DNA of 33,068 nt, from positions 1 through 33,068 of the forward strand of contig NXFV01000967.1 in the NCBI GenBank assembly GCA_002803225.1, in the 5' to 3' direction. The notes below the pieces were generated by a model that did no database searches, was not told the origin of the DNA, and saw only the letters and a list, made by a program, of their open reading frames with translations. This document shows, piece after piece, positions 1-8,307 of this stretch. How positions within the stretch are numbered: position 1 is the stretch's first letter; the number at the start of each line of letters is the position of its first letter. The stretch is from Gamarada debralockiae. Its lineage: Eukaryota; Ascomycota; Leotiomycetes; Helotiales; Hyphodiscaceae. The translations under genes were made by a program, and so were the position numbers.

Positions 1-28
1 ATACCTCAGTATTAGGGTTCTTATACTA
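1..28 (+). repeat. 3' tail of the 5' LTR
   Basis: Bases 4-28 align without gaps to 4686-4710 of the 3' LTR. The differences (22 versus 4704, 27 versus 4709, and 2 versus 4684) are all C in the 3' LTR and T here, each followed by A. Base 1 versus 4683 is G-to-A after a T. The 5' LTR is therefore the more mutated of the pair. Confidence 0.88.
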
Positions 29-30
29 AT

Positions 31-51
31 AGGTTATGAGCCCGGCAGCAC
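31..51 (+). other. Primer-binding site complementary to the tRNA-iMet anticodon arm
   Basis: The stretch starting aggttatgagcccgg is the reverse complement of GGGCTCATAACC, the anticodon stem-loop of initiator methionine tRNA. It is not complementary to a tRNA 3' end. Drosophila copia is known to prime from a cleaved half of tRNA-iMet, and this site fits that mechanism. It begins 2 bp after the LTR end, as expected. Confidence 0.72.
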
Positions 52-83
52 TACTTCTACGCATAACCAATCAAATCGTTAAT

Positions 84-3000
84 ATGTCGTACGAAGAATA
101 ACTACCAAAAATACCACGCCTTTTAGGCTCCTTGAACTATCGGATCTGGGCCAAGGAGCTGGAGTCCTTCCTCGAAGCTAAAGGTCTACTAGACCTAGTT
201 CTGGGCGACGAACTGAGGCCTAATAATACCCCTATAACTTCAAGCTCTCGACGTACAACTAGTACTAGAGCCAGGGGGGGCGCGCGACTACAAACAAGCC
301 CTGTCGACACTGAGGAAGACGCTGATGTATTTGCGCTATTACTATATGAAGCCTGGAGACGTAGGAACGCTAGGGCCAGGTCCTATATTATAGGATATTG
401 TACTCAGACGATGAAAAACAAGATTATCGACTTGAAGACTGCAAGCGAGTAGTGGGAAGCCTTACGGAAGGATTGTCGGCCGTCTAATAATATTTCACTG
501 GCTACGTATACCAGCCGGTTCTATGGCTATAAGCCAGAGTCAGGCGTAATAATCGACTCAATATCAAATGACCTATGCGACTTATAGGCCTATATCTTCG
601 CTACTGACCCAAACGAGGCGCCAACTAAGAAGTCGAAGATTAGTGCACTTTTACGGGCCGTCCGGAAGCTAGGAGACGACTATTTAACTAGGATTGAGAT
701 CCTTAAGGATAAGATATCAACGCTAGACTATGAATCAGTAGTTGTGAGTCTAAAGGAAACTGAGCAGCGCCTGAAGCTCAGGGTTACGGGTAATGCCACG
801 GACGAGCAGGCTCTTACGGCTAGCGACCGGCTAAATAAGCGTCCAAAACGGTCCGGAAAAGGCCAAAACAGCTAGAATCAAGGAGGCTAGGCTGGCCAGA
901 AGCGAAAAAGGGATCAGAACTGCTGGTGCTGTGGGGACGAAGGCTATATAAAGGCTAATTGCCCTATCTGGCTTCAGACAATCGATAGAAAGGAGTATAC
1001 TAAGCGTCAGAAGACCTCTTCTACTGGCCGGTTGCCTACGCCAGGAACCAGCTAGTAACCAAAGCCACAGCTAGTACCTTCGTACGGACTAGTGTATGAC
1101 GAAGAAGCGAACCTGGCTATAGACCTAGCTGAGGAGATACCAAATGATATATGTTGGGGCGCTTTGACTGGAAAGTACAGCTGGAAACAGGGGGTCTGGA
1201 TAATCGATTCTGGAGCTACACGCTATATGACCTATTCCAGGGAAGTCTTCTCTAACTACATCTAACTAAAGGCTCTAAAAATAGTCAAAACAGCTAATAA
1301 TAGCCTAGTTTACGGATTTGGGATCGGTAACGTACATGTCCAAGTATTTACAGACGACCTACAGACGGAGACGCTAGTCCTCACAGACGTCCTGTACGTT
1401 CCGGACCTAGCTAGTAACCTGATTTCGGTCTCATAGCTGTAAGATAAAGGAGTCCTAGTTCAGACAACTGAAGGACAAAGGAATCTAATGGTCCTAACCC
1501 GTAATAGGATTACGGTTGCAACTGCTGCCTGTATCGGCTCATAATACATACTGGACTCGGTCGCTACGGAAGCAACGCTGGCCGCAAATGAAGAAGGAAG
1601 AGACCCTGATCTAGATCTATGGCACCGGATGTTCGGTTATATAGGGGTATAGGGGCTCAGGGGGCTATATAAGGTAGTCTCTGACCTAGATGTACCTATT
1701 TCAGTCCCACGAGGCCATAATTCAGACCAGTGTGAGCTATGTATTATGGCAAAGCAGTTACGAGTCGTCAATCGCCAGAAGCCCGAAAAATCGGATGTAC
1801 TACTAGGTCGTGTATTCTTAGACTTCTGGGGTCCATACAGTATATCTACCTTATTTGGAGAACGCTATATATGGACCCTTACAGACTAGGTAACCCGCAA
1901 ATCATGGGTCTTCTTAACCAAGCGAAGAAGCGACTTCCGGGAGGTCCTTTTCAAGTGGATAAAGGAAGTCGAGTTACAGACAGGTTATAAGCTGAAGGTC
2001 CTTCGGCTTGATAACGCTGGTGAATTCAAGGCTATTGAAGATGAGCTTCGTACGAACTATGGTATACGGATCGAGTGGACCACGCTATATACGCCAGAAC
2101 AGAATGGCGTATCCGAGCGGCTGAACCGGACCCTCATATCACTAGCCAGAGCTATGCTTATCGATGCACAGCTGCTATACAAGTTCTGGGGGGAGGCTGT
2201 AAAAGCTGTATGCTATATCCGCAACTGTACGCCAATGGGGCCAGGGGGCCTTACTCCTGAGGAGGCCTTCACAGGCAAGAGGCCTGGAGTCATGCATCTG
2301 AAACCATGGGGCTGCCTAGCCTTCCACAGGGTGCCTGATGAGACAAGGCATAATAAGCTTGCGCTAGTTTCAAGGAAGATGTGTTTTGTAGGGTATACTG
2401 AGACTACGCAACAGTATCGGCTGTACGACCCTATAAACCAGCGCATTATTATATCTACGCGGCCTAGATTTCTTGTTAACAGACGTCTTAGGTAGAAGTG
2501 GAGTACAAAGACTCCAGCTCAAGAGCTTGATAGTGAATTAGAAGACTCAAGCAACGAGGAGCTAGAGGACCCAAGCTATGAAGAGCTTGAGGGGAATAGG
2601 CCAGTTGAAGAGCCTAGGGTACTTGGTGTACCTGAACTGCCGCTTGTCAATGGGAGAGAGTCCCACGCGCCTGATCAGCGTGAAGACGGTGAACCTAGCT
2701 ATGAGGCTCAATTGGGTCGAGGGCTCTGCGTACGCAGGCCCCGAAGGTTCTTTGATGAAGACACAGCCTAGAGTGCTGATGCCTAAGAAGAAGGGATACG
2801 TCTTCCAAAGTCGTACGATAAGGCAGTAAGCGACCCTTAGTACGCTCAGCAGTGGAAGGATGCCATTGCTGATGAGTTAGCCAAGCTCCAGGCCCTTGGG
2901 ACCTGGGAGTATGCTGAGCTGCCCCCTGGCAAGGCCATAGTTGGTATAAAGTGGGTCTTTGCAGTTAAGTATACCCCTACAGGGTTGATTGACCGATTCA

Positions 3001-4352
3001 AGGCTAGGCTTGTGGCCCAGGGATGCAGTTAGCGGTTAGGTGACGATTTCTATGAGACGTTCTCGCTAACTATACGCTATAAGTCAATTAGGGCTCTGCT
3101 GGCTATAGGGTGCGCTGAGGATTTAGAGATTTACTAGGTAGACGTGGAATCGGCTTATCCACGAGCTAAGTTACATGCAGAGGTGTATATACGTCGAGTA
3201 TAAGGACTTACGTTACCCCCTGGCGTTGTGCTTAAAGTGCAGAAGGCCCTGTATGGCCTGAAGTAATCTGGAAGGGAATGGTATATCGAGGCTTGCAATG
3301 GCCTAGCTAAGCTCGGTCTTACGCCCTCTTTCAGTGATCCTAGTGTATTTACTAATACAGACAAGAGCCTGATTATCGGCCTGTATGTTGATGATATGCT
3401 TATACTAGGACGCTCCCTGGACGCGGTAAGCGTATTCAAGGAACAGTTCGGTAAGATGTATAAGATCAAAGACTTAGGCGAGGTCAGAACGTTCCTTGGT
3501 CTTGAAGTAATACGGGATCGAGCGTCACGTACGCTGACCATTAGCCAGAAGGGCTATACGCTCAGGTTAATTGACGAGTATCTAGAGGGCAGTGATCAGA
3601 CAGATCCTACTCCAACTGGGGGGATTCAGACGCTAGGAAAAGCTAAGTAAAATGAACCTCGAGCTGATATCTCCTTGTATTAAAGAGCGATTGGAAGTCT
3701 GATGTATCTACAGAGAGGCACAAGGCCTGATATTACGTTTGCGGTCTGCCGGCTGAGCTAGTACTGCTCAGATCCTACAATACGCCATTGGAACTGTGTT
3801 TTACGGGTTATAAGATACTTGCGGGGTATACCTGGCTACGCGATTCGGTACGGAAATACTGAACGACTACAAGCCTTGAAGGGGTACTCGGATTCTGATT
3901 ATGCGGGTGACCCTGCGGACCGATTATCGACTTATGGATATATCTTCAAGCTTTGTGGGGGGTCTGTAACCTGGACTTCTAGGAAACAACGGTCCGTATC
4001 GACGTCAACCACAGAGGCCGAGTACGTAGCGTTGTGTCAGACCAGTAAACAAGCTGTCTGGTACAGTGGGCTGCTGCGAGATATTGGATATTCAAAATAT
4101 CTGATGGACGGATTCACAGTGCCACTGCTCTGCGATAACCAGTCGGCCATAGCACTAGCTGATAACCCTGAAAATCATGCTAGGAGCAAGCATATCGACG
4201 TCCAATTTCACTACGTACGACAACTGCTAGCGTACAATAAGATTACAGTTGATTACTGTCCAATATCACATATGCTTGCAGACGTACTTACGAAACCACT
4301 ACGTCTGTCAGTATACAGGACTTGTATTAGGGGGTTGCTTTGGACTGGATGA
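84..4352 (+). pseudogene. Copia gag-pol polyprotein (RIP-interrupted, single frame)
   Basis: One reading frame runs from ATG 84 to TGA 4350, 1422 codons. In order it encodes: gag; a CCHC zinc knuckle at 921-962 whose His codon is now TAT (Tyr); protease DSGAT at 1206; a gag-pre-integrase zinc motif (LWHRMFGY at about 1617, second His again Tyr; CELC at about 1731); the integrase core with LDNAGEF near 2007 and PEQNGVSE near 2094; reverse transcriptase with YVDDM at 3384; and RNase H ending near ADVLTKPL. It is interrupted by 24 in-frame stops (14 TAG, 10 TAA, no TGA) and no frameshift. Several stops sit at family-conserved Gln positions, for example LYGLK-stop-S at 3264, NLISVS-stop-L at 1434 and I-Y-stop-VDV at 3135. 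CAA/CAG to TAA/TAG is the CpA-to-TpA change of RIP. Not translatable as a whole under the standard code. Confidence 0.95.
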
Positions 4353-4460
4353 AGGCTTACGCCTAGGTTTTTATGCCAATCAGGCTTTTCCTAGGAGCTA
4401 CGTATACTGTTTTTGTCCTGAAAGGGTTTTTTAGAAGTAGCTGTTATCAGATATAACCGT

Positions 4461-4467
4461 AAGGGGG
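4461..4467 (+). other. Polypurine tract
   Basis: The purine run aaggggg lies one base before the TG that opens the 3' LTR. That is the standard place for plus-strand priming in LTR retrotransposons. Confidence 0.75.
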
Positions 4468-4468
4468 C

Positions 4469-4710
4469 TGTTGATAGGTCAAGAAGGTCTAGACAGTACG
4501 GTGATATCTGGGGAAGACCGAGTAGCTGGAGAAGGCCGAAGAGCTGGGGAAGTCCGAGGAGCTGGGGAAGGCCGAGGTCCTGAAGTCAAGTTGTAGATAT
4601 ATGCGAAGGGTTGAACTCTGGAAGAAGGGGTAGAGATTTGTGAATTGAAGCTTTTGAAGCCTATTTTGTACTAGCGCCTTATGCACCTCAGTATTAGGGT
4701 TCTCATACCA
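4469..4710 (+). repeat. Copia 3' LTR (242 bp)
   Basis: It starts TGTTGATAGG directly after the polypurine tract and ends ACCA, the usual TG...CA. Its last 25 bases match the start of the window. It contains an internal 18-bp tandem repeat (4510-4581). Confidence 0.88.
4510..4581 (+). repeat. 18-bp tandem repeat x4 inside the LTR
   Basis: Four successive 18-mers of the form ggggaag-nccgag-nagct begin at 4510, 4528, 4546 and 4564, each differing at a few positions. They lie in the 5' half of the LTR (U3), where enhancer repeats are common. The regulatory role is inference only. Confidence 0.85.
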
Positions 4711-4728
4711 ATACTTAGAACCTGCGAT

Positions 4729-5863
4729 TCAATCCAGACCTGTCCTCCCGCATTCTCTTGCACATTCAACGTGTTCCAATTCGGACTCCGCACAACTCAA
4801 AGCTCCATTTTCCAAATCGCAAGTTAGCGGCGTGTATTTGAGAGAGCTGATTATCACCATCGGGTCTTCAGACGTGGGGTAGCTGTACGTATACACTTTG
4901 TTCCCAGTACTACTGAGGTCGACCATGGAGCACGAGCTGTCGAAAGTAAACTGTGCGGCAGATAATTGTGAACTCGTGAAGAGAAGACACAGACATGGGG
5001 GCATGCTGAAGCCGCATGATCCGGATTTGACGAATTGGCCGTCTGCGCCGGTTCCGCTGTTGCTGACTTCGAGGACGAAGGTCGGTTGAGGACCCTTAGG
5101 GTTGCAGCCAGCTGCCTGGAGGATAACAGTGGAAGTGTTCAGAGCGGTAGCTGGGGTCGTTGTGGTTTCGAATCTGGTGTGAGTCATGAGTTGTGTAGAT
5201 TGTAAAAAGATCTGGGTCAGTTCTTTGACGGAGAAGGGGACGAACGACGACCTAGAGTCGAGGAAACAGTGACTGTATCTGTCAAGGTAACAGTAGTGCT
5301 TGGAGCTGCAATCGTGGTTGTACTTGGGGTAACTCCAGCGCAAGAGCATGCACTGGAGTATCGTGCACAGCTGGAACACGCCGAGGCATATGTGGGAAAG
5401 CTGGTGCCGCGCTTGTTGCTCGCCTTTGGTTCGCGGCTTCAGTGACTGTCACGATGATTGAGATTGTATCTGTCTCGGTGGATGCAATTTGAGTAGCTTC
5501 CAGGACGTTTGTGATGACAGCAAGAACAGATGAGGTCACTGACGCATAGGCTGTGTAAGTGCTGTAAAGAATGGTGTCAGTATCATCCCAAACAATATGG
5601 AGAGGAATGGAAACTTACATTGTTGGTGGAGTCACTGTGGACATCAAATAGGCTGAACATTCCGCAATGTGTGGTGCTAAAGATTGAGTTGCTTTTATAG
5701 CTAGGTAAGTTAGCGAGACCTAGAGTCTATCAGGACTAGAGTACTTACCGCGGAAGCAGTTATCGGCATTGCAAGCACTGCTGACGCTGCTGGCTGCAGC
5801 TAGAGTTCTGATAATGTAGGCCGTGACCAGAGAACAGAGACAGAGTAAGAAAGTTGAAGATTG
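4729..5863 (-). pseudogene. Secreted Cys/Thr-rich fungal protein, broken
   Basis: The frame reads a hydrophobic leader (FLLCLCSLVTA), then an Ala/Ser stretch and CNADNCFR, a motif I associate with secreted fungal proteins of unknown function. Two introns look intact: 5677-5748 (GTAAGT...TTTAG) and 5562-5618 (GTAAGT...TTACAG), with phases that join exons 5749-5863, 5619-5676 and 5561 downward. In exon 3 the frame then shifts: AS-NKRGTSFPTYASACSS and SSACSCAGV follow in a second frame, and the C-terminal part (LEVSNSGTGADG...YTPLTCDLENGALSC) in a third, ending TGA at 4729-4731. An unrecognised third intron could explain one shift. No ATG lies upstream, because the Tc1/mariner remnant begins where the start should be. 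Probably dead. Confidence 0.65.
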
Positions 5864-5865
5864 TA

Positions 5866-5900
5866 AGAGCTTGCGCCATTGTTCTGCGTACACCTAGCCG
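5866..5900 (+). repeat. Left terminal inverted repeat (35 bp)
   Basis: Begins agagcttgcgcc after TA at 5864-5865. Its reverse complement differs from the right repeat at one position, G here and A in the right copy. The ATG seen on the minus strand at about 5880 lies in this repeat and is not the start of the neighbouring gene. Confidence 0.85.
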
Positions 5901-6027
5901 AGCGTCACGACGCGCTCTACACGCGTCAAAAAATCACAACATACCTTTAATTTACATGAACAATCATAATGAAACAAATTATTATTTACTCACTTTGCCC
6001 CCTTTGAGAAATCACTAGCCTAGTGGT

Positions 6028-6336
6028 GAATATATGGCTCCTGAACCCGCAAAGATACGCGGAAGGTTTCGCCTGGCAAGGCTTGAGAAGGGAATTAGGG
6101 GGTTCAACTGGCCTCCCTCGTCACCTGATCTAAAACTAACTGAGAAGGTCTGGAGATAGATGAAGCACGAGATCACTATGCTAGAGAACCCTCCTATAAT
6201 TATTGAAGAGATGAAGAGAGTATTACAAGAGTTGTGGGACGAGGTAGACCCGAAAGGGTAGAGATATTTGACAGAGAGAATCATGTATAGGATTGAGGAC
6301 GTTATTGCTATAAAGGAAATGGCAACTGAACATTAA
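6028..6336 (+). pseudogene. Tc1/mariner DDE transposase C-terminal fragment
   Basis: The frame shows EYMAPEPAKIRGRF, FNWPPSSPDLKLTEKVW and an alpha-helical tail ending TAA at 6334. The W-P-P-x-SPDL-xxxE-xxW pattern surrounds the third acidic catalytic residue in this superfamily, and the Glu is retained. The usual E/Q-D-x-AP that precedes it reads E-Y-M-A-P, so an expected acidic residue is lost. Two in-frame TAG codons (after KVWR and after PKG) stand where Gln is plausible. The DNA-binding and first catalytic regions are absent. Confidence 0.85.
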
Positions 6337-6426
6337 GTTATACACTAGTACAAGTACTATAAGAAACAAAAGACTTTGTATCAAGAGAAGTAATATTAGT
6401 TGAGAAAAGTAGTTGTAGTAGGGTTC

Positions 6427-6461
6427 CGGCTAGGTGTACACAGAACAATGGCGCAAGCTCT
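6427..6461 (+). repeat. Right terminal inverted repeat (35 bp)
   Basis: Ends ggcgcaagctct, followed by TA at 6462-6463. It pairs with 5866-5900. Confidence 0.85.
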
Positions 6462-7593
6462 TACATATGGATCGACGCCCTTTGCATCATCCAGGACTCG
6501 CCAAATGCAGAAGATTAGATGATGGATTCAGGGATGATGGACAAAGTCTATGGTAATTCCGCTATTACCATTGCTGCTTAAGCAGCAAAAGGCTCATCAG
6601 AAAGCACCTTTGATAGACACCCACATCTCAGCCTCTGGTAAACCGTGCTTGGACTTTGCAAGAGAGTATGCTATTTCCGCGGATGCTGAGCTTCCAATCC
6701 AATCAACTTGTCTGGAAATGTAAGCACGGAAGGCTCTGTGCCAATCATCCAGCAGACACTACGCGAAATATAGACCCCCTAAAATGAAGGGACATTGTGT
6801 ATCGGTTTACCAGTCGCGACATGACGTATTCATCGGATAGATTGGTAGCCTTGCCATATGCAAAGTCAGTGTCTCTTAAAGCAGAGTCTAGCCAATCTGA
6901 AGGGACACAACCGGTGCCATCCCACCTTGCCGGGTTATGGTCAGACACCGTTCTTCATGATTTGCTGTGGCGCAGTAGTTCCCAAAAGAATATCGACCAG
7001 AAAAGTACAGAATTCCCACGTAGTCATGGGCCTCCATCGATTTCCTCGTGCATTTCATCCACTGGGGACCTACCCTATCCTCAAATTACGACATCCTAGA
7101 TATCTCAGTAGCAGACTAAGACCTGGATCCATTCGGGTTCCTCAAGCCATCACCTCCTAGCTACGTAAAACTTCGAGGCCACATCAAATGCGCCGCTGGG
7201 CTACCTGTGAAATTGCGCTGAAGTCAGGAATTCCCTCCTTTAGAGTTTACAATCGACTGCTATCAAGGCCCCGCCGGACTGTCGCAGGGGCACAACCTTT
7301 TCGGCGTCAATTTCGATATTCTTGAGGTCGCCGAACGTATTGTCTTCTTCTGGGAGAAACAGAAGGATACGGAGAGGGGCTTCTTTAGCAAGACTTGCCC
7401 GCTGTGGTTCCTGAAGATGACGGATACCCAAGCGTTAATTTGAATACCAGCCGTAAGCGAAGAGCTGCAGTCAAATGAGCACGAGCATGTTTTTCAACGA
7501 GTGGGTATTCTCACTGCAATTTATAGCACAATCGGCAGCTTTGGAACTTGGTTCGAAGATATGAGAGAGCCGACTGTAGTTACGCTTTTATAG
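6462..7593 (+). pseudogene. HET-domain protein, 5'-truncated pseudogene
   Basis: It starts inside the conserved HET motif (Y)IWIDALCIIQD right at the transposon end. Scattered over several frames follow VYGNSAITIAA (about 6545), FTSRDMTYSSDRLVAL (about 6803), LAGLWSDTVLHDLLW (about 6925), a KYRIPT-stop-SWASID block (about 7000) and a C-terminal stretch ending near 7593. These are the successive landmarks of fungal HET proteins of the WIDALCIIQD type, with about 370 residues represented. Stops and frameshifts are frequent, so the gene is dead. The N-terminal HET portion is not on the other side of the transposon. HET proteins trigger cell death after fusion of incompatible hyphae. Confidence 0.85.
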
Positions 7594-8307
7594 ATAGAAG
7601 GTATGTTTAGAGAGTCTCGCTTCGGAGCAGCTGGGAAATAGAGGCACGTGCATTGGAAGTCCTGGACGATGAGATGTGGGCTATATATTCTGAAATAATC
7701 GAGTGTTTTCGCTACAGATAGCGTCTAAGGAGAGTCTCTTAGGTTAGATCAAACTGTGGTGGTGGGTTAATTGGGTAAAACTAACAACAAAATTCGGCAA
7801 GAATGTAGACTCTGCTGCCAGAAATGGTAGCATCCGAACTTTTGTCTTTTATGTTTAGGTCCAGGGATATGCCAGATATAATCTCTCTAATATTTGATTC
7901 ATCTTCTTTTATCGTTATCTATTTGACGGTAATATTTTTGGGCTGTTTTTTGCTCCACTTTTTGCCTCACTTTTGCTTCTCGCTTGTAAAAGGGGGGCGA
8001 GACTTTTTTTTTCACATCAAAAATGCATGTTTTGGGAGAGGCGCGATTATAGAGCTAGATCAGAGAGAATCAGGACATTTATATCCGCAGAAAGGAGAGT
8101 TATGCGGGTCAAGCTCTGGCATAGTGAGACAGTGGTTGGTTTCTCGTGGAACCTAGTAAGTGGCATGTGATTTGCTGTTACATTTTTCGACGTCGGGCTT
8201 CGACCAGTGGCGGGTGACTCGGTTGAAATTGTGATATATATCTCTACAGTACCCCTCGAAGTCACTGGTTTTAGCCTTTTTTTTAACCAGTTACTAGTCC
8301 AGTTCCA
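7594..8307. other. Non-coding stretch
   Basis: No coding pattern I can support. Short open frames (for example 7824-8156) have poor composition and no family resemblance. There are T-rich and A-rich runs near 8000 and 8270. The right end should include the 3' UTR of the minus-strand gene that stops at 8308. Confidence 0.5.

Larger units (their letters stand above)
1..4710 (+). mobile_element. Ty1/Copia LTR retrotransposon, 5' LTR cut by window edge
   Basis: Order seen: end of the 5' LTR (1-28), primer-binding site (31-51), one gag-pol frame (84-4352) in the Copia order gag, protease, integrase, reverse transcriptase, RNase H, then a polypurine tract (4461-4467) and a complete 3' LTR (4469-4710). 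Integrase before reverse transcriptase identifies Ty1/Copia rather than Gypsy. The two LTR ends differ only by C-to-T or G-to-A changes in CpA/TpG context over the shared ~28 bp, so the copy was RIP-mutated after insertion. It ends 18 bp beyond the stop codon of the broken minus-strand gene at 4729. The target-site duplication cannot be tested because the left flank is outside the window. Confidence 0.95.
5866..6461 (+). mobile_element. Tc1/mariner-type transposon remnant, internally deleted
   Basis: A 596-bp segment has near-perfect inverted ends: the reverse complement of 5866-5900 matches 6427-6461 at 34 of 35 positions. TA lies immediately outside both ends (5864-5865 and 6462-6463), the duplication expected of Tc1/mariner elements. 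Only the last ~100 codons of a transposase remain inside (6028-6336), so it is non-autonomous. The flanks belong to two unrelated genes, which a simple insertion would not produce. Confidence 0.85.

Noticed and set aside
84..4352. Genetic-code reassignment of UAG/UAA to Gln in the host
   Set aside because: The host genes ending at 8308 and 15084 use TAG as stop, and conserved His codons in the same element also show C-to-T before A.
4898..5089. Plus-strand open frame opposite the secreted-protein pseudogene
   Set aside because: Shadow of the minus-strand coding sequence; no motif.
5871..5882. Minus-strand ATG GCG CAA as start of the secreted-protein gene
   Set aside because: It lies in the transposon TIR, recurs in the right TIR, and is out of frame with the signal-peptide reading.
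7824..8156. 110-codon plus-strand frame
   Set aside because: Hydrophobic run from a T-rich tract; overlapping frames equally open; no homology recognised.
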